Notes: a model not told the origin generated them from the sequence alone. 64,000 bases of DNA from Harmonia axyridis (GCF_914767665.1 NC_059504.1:4032501-4096500); one strand, 5' to 3'; shown: positions 50,194-61,037, counted from the stretch's first letter. Program-made: numbers and translations.

Positions 50194-50640
50194 TTGCGAC
50201 AGCCCTGTTTTTCCCCAGTTTTTCCCAGTTCCTGCTCGAAGCGGGAAGAGTTTCCAAGAAAAAGTCGACTACTGCTTGCCCTCGCGTGGCTCGACATGCG
50301 AGGACAAAGGAAAGGAGCTGTCCGTTATCAACTTATCAGAGTGAGACAACTCGGCATACTGGTTTGTGTTGGTGCTGTCTCCCTCTAACCTTAGCAGGAT
50401 CGAAGTCACGTTAATGACGTCAAAAGATGGCGCCGTTGCGGTCGATATGTTTATTGACATTGCGGGGCTATCTTGCATCTGAACGCAGCAAAGGACCCGG
50501 CTGTAAGGATCAGAATTGGACGGATCCTTTGTCCTTGGCCTGAAACAGTATCGGCGCATTGTGGTGGCGGTGGTGAGAGCGGGCAATAGCGCCGGTTTGC
50601 GTCGAGACGTTGTTTTGGTTGTATTCGGACATTTTGGGTA
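50190..50640. promoter_or_regulatory. GC-richer island with CRE palindrome, candidate intronic promoter or enhancer
   Basis: About 450 bp of clearly higher GC and CpG content than the surrounding intron, 2 kb upstream of the zinc-finger exon. It contains a perfect TGACGTCA (50415-50422) followed at once by AAGATGGCGCC, which resembles a YY1/Pho-type site. Short open frames exist on both strands but none shows a recognised protein. Placement before the finger and C-clamp exons would suit a short-isoform promoter; this is inference. Confidence 0.4.
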
Positions 50641-50769
50641 TTATTTCGTATTTTTGGCTTGTTGTTGCCAATAGTAAATGTCAACATACTCTGGGGATTT
50701 TATGGTTCACTTCATGTCTTTGGTGCTGATACCCGCTACTGATTCCTTGGGTCATTTTGAGATGAAAAA

Positions 50770-51318
50770 GTCCTATAAACATGGGACCGCAAACGCTTTG
50801 TTTTCGAGATACAGGGTGTTGAAGTTTGGCTTTTTTTCAAGCTTTTTCTCATAGCACCTTTATTTCACAAGATATTCAACTTAAATTTGGCGTAGATGTT
50901 CCAATTTGAAGTTTTCATCATGTCATATGCTAATTTTTATGACAAATCTACAGGGTGATTTTTTTTTCTTTTTTCCTGAATATTTTTTTTTGGTGGAGCA
51001 CTGGAAATTTATTAAAATGTTGAACGAAACTTTGATCCAATACTAGAATTCTTGGTTTCTTGAATTTTTGTCATATCTGCTTCCGTTTTCTAGAAAAAAT
51101 TTCAAACAGTAATCCTCAAGAAAATCCAAATATAGAGATCCAGTTAGTAAGCTCTATAATGAATAAATTAATTATAAGTTTTGGTACTTATTTACCCAAT
51201 ATGTAACAAAGATTAATAAAGATTCTATAAACTGGTATAATTATCACAAAAAAGGAGGCCTACAAGAAACACCATGTATCTCGAAAATAAATCTTTTGCG
51301 GGCCCATGTTTAAAGAAC
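50770..51318 (+). mobile_element. TIR repeat family 2, apparently complete copy
   Basis: The left end ATAAACATGGGACCGCAAAC … TTTTCGAGATACAGGGTGTT is inverse to the right end AACACCATGTATCTCGAAAA … TTGCGGGCCCATGTTTAAAG, giving imperfect TIRs of about 45 bp around a ~550-bp non-coding body. Parts of the body recur at 25895-26165 (- strand) and 43178-43332 (+ strand). A non-autonomous DNA element. Confidence 0.6.
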
Positions 51319-52381
51319 TTATTTTCTTATGGTTATCCAAGAATTCTCTGATTTTCCTATGTATCTCCAGATACAGGCCGATATAAGAGTATATTGTAAT
51401 TGCATATATGTATATCTAAAGGGAAGATATGGAACCTCTCATCAAGCATGTGTAATATTGTAGAGAAATACGAATATTAAATATGTTTTCATTCAGAAAA
51501 AATTCACAACCATATATGCATTCAGTATTTTTATATGCTTTTTGTTACCTAAAGAAAATGGTTCCAAAAAATATAATTGGCAGTGTGTTGAAAGAATTGT
51601 CATTTAATACTGTCATGACAAGTCACAGACCAGGAAGTCTTGACTTCAAATCAGTGTTCAGAATACTGAATTAATTTTATTCAAGCTAAAATCGACATGA
51701 TAAAAAATATTGTGAAACGAAAAAGACAAAATTTGAACATTTCTTGTCTCCACGTAAGTGCTGATCTTTTTAAGTTACATTAACCTTTTTATTTCCGAAA
51801 ATTACATAAGTATCGTCGAAACTTCTTCAAATATATGTAAAAATTTCATGCTAAGTTTATGTTTAATACAACAATTTACTCAGATTATCAGGTTGAAAAG
51901 CGATTTTCGCAAGGAATTAGGAAATTATATTTTTCAAGGTTTTTCTCATTAATAATAAAGTTCAGTTTTTTCTCCTGATATTGATATATACACTGTGTCC
52001 GTAAAGTATGGAACAAATTCATTTTTGCTAAACAGACCATTCAAAGAAATAATCCAGAAACACGTCGATTTTTTATTTCAATTTACCGTATTTTAAAATA
52101 ATAATCTAATATACAGGGTGAATTACTTTCGAGTAATAACGTCACCGTCATTTTTATTAAATGGAACACCCCATTTTGTCTCAATTTTCCGATTACTTTA
52201 GCTGAGCTGATTCCAAAAATGTATCACATGTTCATTCCAATTGGTACAGGGTGGACAAAAATACAATAGTTTTGTGTGTGCTCATAAAGTAACGCGTAAC
52301 ATTCTTTATTAGTTAAATTAACAATATTATCAAAAATATACTTATTGTCTAGCGGCAATTGGTTTGAATGTAACACCCTGT
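51319..52381. other. intron 3, 3' part
   Basis: AT-rich. Fragments of common repeats (atacagggtgaattac at 52112, aaatggaacacccc at 52159, ggtacagggtgga at 52243), no coding. Confidence 0.45.
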
Positions 52382-52517
52382 AGTTTGTCACATTTTTAGA
52401 TTAATAAAAATGAGCTGTTTCCAAACATGTTTGGTACTTATGGTCTAGCAGACAGAATATGAAAGAAATTATTTCTTATTTTTATACATTTTTATTAATC
52501 TAAAAATGTAACGAACT
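52382..52517. repeat. 31-bp inverted repeat, 74-bp loop, just before the zinc-finger exon
   Basis: Arms 52382-52412 and 52487-52517 (core ACATTTTTAGATTAATAAAA) match at 29 of 31 positions. It ends 114 bp before the acceptor of the exon at 52632. It could be a tiny MITE or an RNA hairpin. Confidence 0.6.
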
Positions 52518-52631
52518 CCATATGATTTATTCAGGTCTTATCAATGAAGACTTGATACTTAAAGGTTTTTTTTGTATATTTTTCATGATTTAGTTGAAAT
52601 TTTCCAAATACTCATTTCCTATTTGTTTCAG

Positions 52632-52732
52632 AACCTAACAAGAATTGTCTACCAATGCACCTGGCCAAGCTGTATGAAGAGTACCAACTCACTAGATTCC
52701 GTTATAGCCCACATCAGAAACGAACATATAAC
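52632..52732 (+). CDS. Glut4EF: Glut4EF-like transcription factor, C2H2 zinc-finger exon
   Basis: Acceptor ctatttgtttcag and donor gtgagt. Read in phase 0 it encodes NLTRIVYQCTWPSCMKSTNS then LDSVIAHIRNEHIT. Cys and His positions give C-X4-C-X12-H-X4-H, a single C2H2 finger with the CTWPSC type of knuckle typical of this family, in which one finger precedes a C-clamp. The last two bases (ac) join the first base of the terminal exon as Thr. It lies after a 26-kb intron, so the DNA-binding half of the protein is physically far from the Ser/Pro-rich half. Confidence 0.9.
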
Positions 52733-55065
52733 GTGAGTATATTATTAATTTTTCTTTCATCTCTCTCCAAACAAAACAACCCCTGTGGGGGCCACCCCAC
52801 CGAGCCTGACTAGACATCTACAATGCTCCCTCCTACTCTCCTCACACCCTTCAATCCAGGGCAATTTTTACCTGCGCTGTAGGGGTGTCGAACAACAAAC
52901 TATGTGAAAAAGTTCTACCGGGACATGAGACAGGTGGCTTTCATGTGTTGAAAACCCAGCGACAAAGCTTAGAATATTTTGTTGGAGATAATCTATAAAA
53001 TCTGGGCCCATTTTTCATTTTGGCCTGGAATTCTGACAAAGGATTCAGGTTGAAAAGTTCCTACTGAAATTCATCTGTAGGTTTATTCCTAACGCCAATA
53101 TAATAAAATACGAAAATAAGAAGAAAGGACTTGTGGAAATGAATGTTTATAAACTTCATCCTTAAGAGTTTCTGCATTTACATAATTGGAAAGTCAAATA
53201 TCTCAAATAATTCTTCTGTTTTTTCATCTTTTCTATTAATTCTTCAATTTCTTTCATATATATTTTTCTTAACACTCATACCACGAAAAACTTCTAGTTA
53301 AAATTAATATACTAGATAGGTATAGGTAAATAGTTGGTGAGAGCACTGGACTGGTGGTTCAGAGGTTGCGGGTTCGAGTCCCGTTCGAGGAGGTACTTTT
53401 TTCGGATTCAAAAATTGTCTGTTAACCATCATATACTACGCTATTACAATAATTTTCACTTAAGCTCTTAAAATTCAAAGTTGCCTGTAACACCAAATAG
53501 AAATAATATTGAATGGATGCAATTCATTCATTTAAAAAAATTCAAATCACATTTTTTCATGAAATGATGCCATTCAGTTAGATAGTGTTGATGGAATAGC
53601 CAACAAGGTTACACAACAGCCTTGAACGTTATATCGCAGTTCTAACGAAATCGTTCAACCAATCTACCGTTGCAGGTTAGCCAAACTTTCAGCTAATAAA
53701 TAACGTATTCTTCACTATGAGGTTGTGATTTCTCTAATCCGACTTGTGACACCTAAAATTCCTTCCTAGAAAGTGGACGTTGGTCACGCGAAAATATTTT
53801 CATTTACTTGTTATGTTATCTTTGATCACTGAAACATAGATTCACTAGTCACCAATTTATCCTTTTCGATTAGTGATAGTGGCAACTATTTATAAGGCTT
53901 TCTTGTTGAAATTTTTTTATTTTATCTATGTCATTTTTATTATTTTTGATATTACTGTTCAAAACTTACCGTTAGTACTTATCGTTTCTGATATATAAAA
54001 TTTCAAATATTTGTTTATGGAGAGGATTGACAGAAAAATATCGAAATTCAAATTCTACATTCATAAAACTGTTCCCCAAATAGTTTCTATTGAAAAGTGT
54101 ATCAATTTGGGAATATACAAAATAAACAAACATCTAGAATTGTTTAACTGAGTTGGTATACCTAAATGTAAAATATTACCTTGTAACACATTGAAATAAA
54201 ATGAAAATAAATGTCATAATAAGATTCCAATTCAATGTTTATCTCGATTCTTCGGTAACAACACAAAATTCATATCGATAGATGATTGGTAAGACGAGTA
54301 AATAAACAAAATATCTCCATACAGAATGCAAAAATTGACAATGTAAACACCATTTCCCATTCTCATTCAGCGTACACGCAACTGAACATTGTTTACATCG
54401 ACACGTGTATTGGCACACATATATAACGACCTTGGTCTCATGAAATTACATCATTAGATAGATACAGCTTCCTTCACTACTTCAGAAGCGCCAACTGGTT
54501 AATTTCATAGCTAACCCAGCACGAGAGAAGAGATGAATGATTTTTCTGGATAGAATATCGAATAATTTTAATTCAAAAACTGATAATCGCAAAAAAATAT
54601 GTTGAATAGGCTACTTGACAGTATAAAAATATCGGCATTCTCATCTTTTATATTTTTATTTCATTCATTTATTTATTTCCTTTTATTCTCTTGGTTTTTA
54701 AATCACTCACAGTTCGACACCTTTGACATCCACTAAGCTCTCCATCATGAAGCCTTGAAATAAACATTTCAATACTCTGCTTCAATTCTCTTACTAATAC
54801 TCCTCTTAAAGACAAAAAAATAAGACTGTTCTTCAATATCTTATGACCAGTGTTGTCTCAACATGAAAGACTAAGATTTCATACCCCAACTATGTATGTT
54901 TTGGGCTAAGTTCCATCAATTCAGTATATAGGTGTTCCTCATGGTTCAGTTCAGGTCCCGTCTTTATTCTTCCCTAATTAAATTCCCCTTTTTTTATATT
55001 CCTACATGATTTTATATGTTTAGAGTCGACTATCCCACCATTCTAATAAATTTTTTATATTTTAG
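52733..55065. other. intron 4
   Basis: 2.3-kb intron between the zinc-finger and C-clamp exons. It begins with a short CCCC-rich stretch (52780-52870) and contains the tRNA-like sequence at 53326. Otherwise AT-rich with nothing recognised. Confidence 0.55.
53326..53402 (+). repeat. tRNA-like sequence (tRNA pseudogene or SINE head)
   Basis: B box GGTTCGAGTCC at 53371-53381 within a good T-arm (gcggg … cccgt), an anticodon-like arm (ctgga … ttcag) with a 7-base loop, and a D-loop-like TTGGTGAGAGC. A run of six T at 53397-53402 could end pol III transcription. The 5' acceptor strand does not pair with the 3' side, so it is not a normal tRNA gene. It lies in the last intron of the Glut4EF-like gene. 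Confidence 0.55.
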
Positions 55066-55435
55066 GGAAAAAGCAGCACCAGGAGAAGAGGATTTCTATT
55101 ACTCAGAGATCGAACTTGGGCTGACAAGTCCTCCCCCCACCCTCTCCCACAGGGACATGGCTAGACCACCCTACGAAGATCCAGAGTACCAACGGCAGCT
55201 GGTAGGAACCATACGTCAAAACTTGCTTTCTGGTACTGTCCCCCTAATTCCCCAATCACCACACAAGATAATGAAGCTATCGCCAAGACCACACAGTCCC
55301 AAGACTCACCCTGTATCTCCGCGTCGTGTACGAGGGGAGAACAAAAAGTGCCGCAAAGTGTACGGCATGGAGCACCGAGAACAGTGGTGTACACAGTGCA
55401 AGTGGAAGAAGGCTTGTTCGAGGTTTGGTGATTGA
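55066..55435 (+). CDS. Glut4EF: Glut4EF-like transcription factor, terminal exon with C-clamp
   Basis: Acceptor tatattttag. The first base completes Thr, then EKAAPGEEDFYYSEIELGLT, a Ser/Pro-rich linker, and a C-terminal C-clamp at about 55337-55432. The clamp has the motif KKCRKVYGMEHREQWCTQCK followed by WKKACSRFGD, four cysteines spaced C-X12-C-X2-C-X5-C, then stop TGA at 55433. A C-terminal C-clamp after a single C2H2 finger is diagnostic of the SLC2A4RG (GEF/HDBP1), ZNF395 (HDBP2/PBF) and ZNF704 family, whose members bind GC-rich DNA. Vertebrate SLC2A4RG is a GLUT4 enhancer factor, hence the Drosophila name. With the four upstream exons the visible protein is 313 aa plus an unseen N-terminus. 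Confidence 0.92.
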
Positions 55436-55526
55436 CTAAGAAAACGCTCACTCCGTCAGTAATTATGTTCTGCGATAAATGAACACTAGGTACTTTATCG
55501 GCGGAATATAATTATTAAGAGATCTC

Positions 55527-55630
55527 AATAAATTTCGAAGTACAATAGTAGATATTCTTCAACTTCTCTTTGGGTTCCTACCAGAGACTTTGACCAAGCT
55601 CCAACGGTCATATATTGTGAAAACAATAAA
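55527..55630 (+). terminator. candidate polyadenylation signals of the Glut4EF-like gene
   Basis: AATAAA hexamers at 55527-55532 and 55625-55630, 92 and 190 bases after the stop codon. Further AATAAA-like hexamers occur downstream in this AT-rich DNA, so the true 3' end cannot be fixed from sequence. Confidence 0.4.
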
Positions 55631-58379
55631 TACCTCGTACTTTCACCGATACTATCAATTAATCTATTATTAAAGGTAACAAGATACACCTACTACTAAC
55701 AGTAGAATTTTTTTTAGATAAAAGAAAACATTCCAACTAGGCCTACTCTAATATTTATTTTTGAAAATTAAATAAAAAGAAAATGCTACACTAGGTTATC
55801 ATTCATTCTAATTTGAATGATTTACAAAGTATTGCAGACAACTCGATATAAATTTATTTAAAAAAAATTAAAAATTAAATTAAATATAACACATATTTTG
55901 AAATTTGAATCATATATCATGTAATTATGATATTTCAGCTAGAAAAAATCAATGATTTATGGCAAATAATTGCCGAATAACTTATCTTACTGCCAAAACT
56001 ATATTGAGATCAGAATATATTTTCTGAGAAATCTACCTCAATTATATATACATATCTATTTGACATCTGACATTTGACATCTGCTGGCAAGAACAGATAG
56101 ATAGAAACATTCTAGACTGGCAACATGTAGGGTAAAAATTCTTGAATGGACAAATAACATATTGAATTGAATATATTTGAAAAACTGCCATAAAGCCTGA
56201 CAAAGGTATTATTGACATAACTACACAATCAACGTTTTTGCACTCAAGCAAATTCAAAAAGTCGTAAAAAACACTTTTCTCTTAATTGGTGTTAATTCCT
56301 ATTGTGGAGTAATATACACATGACCGCTGGAGTAGGTTTCTGTAGAACTGATAAAAAAAGGAACACCGAAAGAGCGGATAAGTTTTTTAAAAATCAACAA
56401 CAATAAGCGTAACTGCAAAATAAGTGTTCAACCAATAATAAAGAGATCAAGATTTATTCAAAAAGTGACATTTGTGGACATAAAGAACATTTGAGTGAAA
56501 GACTGGAAAACGGCAACCACTTAATAAAAAAGCAATCATGAAATTATTTACTTTTAAATTGTTAACTATATGTGAGATTATATTATTATTATGGATGGTG
56601 TGTTTGTTCGTTAGTTAGTTTATATAGTTTTGTTAGGGAAAGTTTGTCTTTTTGAAAAGTTTTATTTCCGTGAATTTTCAGCATATTGAAAGGTTTCCCT
56701 AGATTATGAAATCATGACGAATGTTTCCAATGTAACAAAAATTTTTTCATATCGTAACGTTCAATAAAATTTAAGATTCGCTATTTCCAAAGATTCTAGG
56801 GTTATCTTTATGTTGAAGGTTCACTTTTTGTTGAATTTTGTAACTAGAGAGATCTCCACTACCAATGCGCATAATAGAAGTGCTACCTTACCTGTATCTA
56901 CGTGTTTGAAGAACAATATTCAGAGCTTCTTGAAACTTATGCAGCATTTACCTCATCACCCTCTGTCATTAATTTTGATTCTACTTATATCTCATTATAT
57001 TATTATTTGTTTCGATTAGAAATAATATCTTGTATGTGTGGTTCATGTTTCAATCCAAGGTTGCTTGGAGTTTCAAAATATATCAATTTACCCTTTACCA
57101 CTAAGAATTACGAGTCTTGAATTTTAAAAGGTCAGTATTTACTTGGCTGAATTGATCAGAAATTGAAGCCCACAAGTGTAAGCCTGCAATCACGTGTACA
57201 GATATTATATAAACATTACTTTGTTATACATCTTAAATTTATTAATAAAAAGAAGGAAAAGTTTTAACAAAGAAAAGGATTGTTTCAATTTTTTCAAAGA
57301 TGTGAACATCACAAATACACCTATTAACTCTGCTTTTCTTTGGAAGTTGAATGGGATCTGATGAGAACGAGAACAATCTACTTCTCTGCCATATTTTTTT
57401 TCATTTAAGTTTCACAAGGGGCTTTATGAATGTTCAGTCACATTCCGGCATGTTTATTGCCAGTAAAGCCTGCTCCTGAAGCATTTTCGTTGTAGGTATG
57501 TATATATTTATATATATTTTTGATGAAAAACGTTGTACGATTCATTATATCTCATTTCATTACCTCTTATTTTACACTCATAATGTTTGCATGTTAGATA
57601 TTTATATATATTTTCAGAGTATTCATATACATATATTTTATTATTATTGTAAGATTGAGTAATTTAAAGGTTCGTATTGTATAATATAAAATTCACAATT
57701 TTAAGACCTATATATTTTACATCAAATAAAATGAGACATAATCACCAAGCATGTATTCAAATGGAATTGTATGACTGATAGACATTTGAGTGAACTTTTC
57801 CCGGAACTATGGATGAGATAAATTAAATATATTATATTATTAATGATAGAAAAAGTCTTTTTTTATAAACCACCATAAGGTGAATTTAATAATTAAAGGT
57901 AGATAACTTTGGACAGCTTCAACAAATAGCTCTTATAAGGTAAAAAAAATAAATAAATAAAATACCTTTTGATAACAAACGTGTGTTTTTAGAAGCGTTC
58001 TCATATAGACTGTAGTGACTCTGTCTGTCCGAAAGGTGGCGTTATGGGCTTCGCGCCACACTCTATTGCTACCCCGACGGGCTTATGAGAGCTGCCGCAT
58101 TGCAGCAGGATCTCCCCTCCACTCGGAGTGGAAAGGTGTAATTGGCAGAGATCACTGGGTTGCCAAACTGGAGATTCCACCAATAATTTAGGGATAAAAC
58201 ACTGCAATCCTCAGAGAGAAGGTACTCCTTCAAATTTGGCTCAAGAAGACACCCCAAAAGACCTTGACCAGTAGCGTAGGTAACCATCATTGATGTGTGT
58301 CAATTTCTTGTTAATCACATCCAAAACTATAACAAATTCAAGACGAACATTGAAAGCACCTTCTAGGCTTCACTTTTGG
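55631..58379. other. region downstream of Glut4EF, no gene recognised
   Basis: Very AT-rich, possibly partly 3' UTR. At 58010-58200 a GC-richer patch (gtggcgttatgggcttcgcg, cgcattgcagcaggatctcc) stands out. It looks like repeat-derived sequence but I cannot name it. Confidence 0.45.
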
Positions 58380-59220
58380 GACAAGTTCATGATGTAAAGG
58401 ATCGAAACCGTGTGCGTCGCTCAAGAAAAACTGAGAATATTGCTGCTGTAGCCCGTGGTGTTGACGAAAGCTCAGATTTGTCGATACCTCGTCGATCTTG
58501 GGAATTAGGCATTCTACAAACGATATGACACCGTATTTTGCATAAAGTATTATGGCTTAAGGCTTTTAAAGTTGACTCAAGAACTCAAGACGGTCGATCA
58601 CCAGTAACTTGAAACAGATCCTTGAAATGCACCAAACTGATCAGGATTTTTTTCGAAAAATCATCTTTAATGATGAGACCCATTTTCACCTCGAAGGCTA
58701 CGTTAATAAGAAGAATTGTTGCATTTGGGGCTCGGAAATTCAAGAATGATTGTTGAAAAGTCTCTCCAACCTCAACGTGTCACTGTTTGGTATGGTTTTT
58801 GAGCTGGTGGTGTGATTGGACTTCACATATTTCAAAATGAGGCTGGTGCAACTGTTACGGTGAATGGATAACGCTACCGAGCTATGATTAATGATTTTTC
58901 ATAGCCTGAATTGGAAGATATTGATGAGATTGTTCATTTTCAACAAAAAAACGCCACATAAGCAAAGATACAATAGTAATTTGTCAAAAAAAGTTTCCTG
59001 GTCCTGAGGTGATCACTAAATTGGCCATCGAGATCTTGTGATTTAGCACCTTTCGACTTTTTTTGGGTCCCCGTGAAATATGAGGGCTATGCCAAACTAC
59101 GCAATCGATTCAAAACCTTCAAAATGGAATTCGTGAAGTTACCGAAGACATTCAGCCGCCAAATGTGTGAATGGGTCATGAAAAGGATATGGTGGCAGCC
59201 ATTTGACTGAAATCATATTC
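58380..59220 (+). pseudogene. decayed full-length relative of transposon copies A-G
   Basis: The + strand, over several frames: VHDVKDRNRVRRSRKTENIA (DNA-binding linker), then FNDETHFHLEGYVNKKNCCIW, VTVWYGF…AGGVIGLHIFQNEAG, TVNG…RYRAMINDF, and …LAPFDFFWV. The block order matches HFWLNGYVNKQNCRIW … VTVNGDRYRAMI … LTPLDYFLWG of copies A-G, but divergence is much greater and stops are frequent. It retains the middle region that copies B-G have lost. It lies between Glut4EF and the MTHFR-like genes. Confidence 0.55.
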
Positions 59221-59294
59221 CATTGGTAATGGCACACCTTCTTCTTTACTTTACAATGGAATAAGCACAATTTTTGTCTTGAAATATACTCGTT

Positions 59295-59318
59295 TTTATT
59301 ATAAAGAAACCTTTTATT
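59295..59318 (-). terminator. candidate polyadenylation signals of MTHFR-like copy 1
   Basis: Two TTTATT hexamers on the + strand (59313-59318 and 59295-59300) read AATAAA on the gene strand, 34 and 52 bases after the stop codon. Confidence 0.45.
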
Positions 59319-59351
59319 ATAAAACCCTTACTAAGAATTTAATTCAAATCA

Positions 59352-60254
59352 TTAAATTTTTTTCATATTAACCTTGTAGTCATCAGCAGAAATTTCTCTC
59401 AGTATATTTTTCGCTAATTCAAAATGATTCTGTGTGAAGATGTGCACACCTACAGTCAAATCATCATTAAGTAACTGCTCTATAATCTCCTTGGTCCAAT
59501 TCCTTCCATACTGTTTACTTCGATTTTTCTTTCTAGCCGATTTCGCTTTGATATAAATAGATGTATCGATACTTGAACACATTTTCTTTATCCTCTTGAA
59601 ATCATTGAATTTTGTGAATATCAGCAAACCGAATATTATCGGAATATCTATCGCATATTGAGTACAGATTTGTCTGTAATTGAAGTACCTCTGAGGAGAC
59701 ATGCAAGCTTGGGTGCAAATTAGGCTTGCACCAGCTAATACTTTTTGCTTCAGAAAAAACATCTCTTCTTCCATACATCGACTGGCTGGATGTATATGGG
59801 GAAACCCAGCTGTTACAATATCAAAGCAGTCACCAAATTCATTCTTAATGAATTCTATGAAGTCTAGAGCGAATGGAAATGCACAATTTTCTATTTTCAA
59901 CCAAGGACCTCCACCTCTCATGGCGAATATGTTACGTACTCCATATTTTTTCAACAGAAGCAAAGTATTCTTCATCCACTCCTTCGTATAAAATATTGCA
60001 GGGATGTGAATAAGCACCACAAAACCTTTCCTTATCAATTCTTTTGATACTATCAATGGAGGTAAACATTTAGGATTTTTCGAGTCGCTGGGATGTGCTA
60101 TCCAAATAATAGAACAAAAACTAGGATTGATTATACTCAATATGTTGTAATCAATAGTTTTGTACGGATTCACTTCACAAGAGATCAATTTTTTATCACC
60201 TAATTTATCGATTATTTCTGTCAGTTTCTTGTTAGGACCAGGAGTTCGCAACAT
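59352..60254 (-). CDS. short MTHFR-like (methylenetetrahydrofolate reductase catalytic-domain) protein, copy 1
   Basis: Intronless ORF of 300 aa, starting at MLRTPGPNKKLTEI. The frame stays open a few codons upstream but only from TTG, and paralogy with the second copy supports the internal ATG. Similarity to the MTHFR/MetF TIM barrel runs the full length: a Glu in SCEVNPYK (about residue 27, where MetF has its catalytic Glu), NPSFCSIIWIA (residues 43-53), NIFAMRGGGPW (108-118), FPHIHPASR (151-159), KVLAGASLICTQ (171-182), IDIPIIFGLL, and VGVHIFTQNHFELAKNIL near the end. Known of the family: MTHFR reduces 5,10-methylene-THF to 5-methyl-THF with FAD. Oddities: the LRGD Asp of the flavin site is Gly (residue 115), the Arg after HFYTLN is His, and the roughly 300-aa eukaryotic regulatory domain is absent. 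Activity is therefore uncertain. Probable AATAAA signals lie 34 and 52 bases past the stop. Confidence 0.85.
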   Translation of the reverse strand: MLRTPGPNKKLTEIIDKLGDKKLISCEVNPYKTIDYNILSIINPSFCSIIWIAHPSDSKNPKCLPPLIVSKELIRKGFVVLIHIPAIFYTKEWMKNTLLLLKKYGVRNIFAMRGGGPWLKIENCAFPFALDFIEFIKNEFGDCFDIVTAGFPHIHPASRCMEEEMFFLKQKVLAGASLICTQACMSPQRYFNYRQICTQYAIDIPIIFGLLIFTKFNDFKRIKKMCSSIDTSIYIKAKSARKKNRSKQYGRNWTKEIIEQLLNDDLTVGVHIFTQNHFELAKNILREISADDYKVNMKKI

Positions 60255-60581
60255 TTCCTTTGAAAAAAAAAATGTACACAAATTTGTGTGGATGACACAA
60301 ACAAAATTCGTTTAAATCAAATTGACAACAGAGCCATATGTTCATTTTATCTTTTTCTTTTACTAGTTTGTACCTACTCAATTGATGAAAATTCGATTTT
60401 ATTATTTGTTTCAGCTTTATAATTCCTTTGGGGTTGAAAAAAGGTTGTGTCTTCTATTTTAAAATTTTCACTCGAAAATGCATTTCAGGCCATTAGATTA
60501 GATTTTGTTAAGGAAGTTCCGTTTCACTGCGACCTAAAATGGTCTATAGTGCCTGCCCATCTATTCTCGCTATAACGTGAT

Positions 60582-61037
60582 TTACAGCTGGCCTTCCAGT
60601 TGCAGATTTCTGATGAACTCCAGTATCTGGTATGCCTTCAAGGAGGCTAATTCCTCACTTCTACAAGTTTTTTGTCCAAAGCAGATTTCGCGTTGGCTAG
60701 TGATGGCGAGGCATTCCGTTACCAAGTGATCCGGAGTTTCTTTCTCCTTTCCACAGAATCTGCACTAGTCATTTTTTGCAAGACCCATTGTCATGAGGTG
60801 TTTCCTGAGGCGACAATGCCCTGTGAGGATCCAGTAAGGAGGTTTAGTATACTTTTGCTAAGATCCAGATACTTCTTGGATCTCGCAGCGTCAAAGTTTC
60901 TAAGAAACTTTTTGGAATGATCTAACCCGGAAGATTCCACCAGAGCGTTTTTCTTTCCAGTTTTTCCTTCTCCTGAAACTCTTTCTTGTAGGTACATCTG
61001 GCCTATCCCACAGAAAGGTTCCAGGCCGATGAATGGA
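60582..61037 (-). pseudogene. non-LTR retrotransposon (LINE) 3' end, RNase H/zinc-knuckle tail
   Basis: The - strand reads GLEPFCGIGQMYLQERVSGE, then LDLSKSILNLLTGSSQG. A one-base shift follows, then RLRKHLMTMGLAKND, a stop (TAG), CRFCGKEKETPDHLVTECLA, and a final TAA at 60582-60584. LLTGHCxLxxHL followed by CxxC…ETPxHxxxxC is the usual C-terminus of LINE polymerases with RNase H. Only this tail remains. It occupies the gap between the two MTHFR-like genes. Confidence 0.75.

Noticed and set aside
60255..60281. Upstream extension of MTHFR-like copy 1 (MCTFFFSKEM…)
   Set aside because: The extension starts from TTG. The ATG at 60254 lines up with the start of the paralogue.
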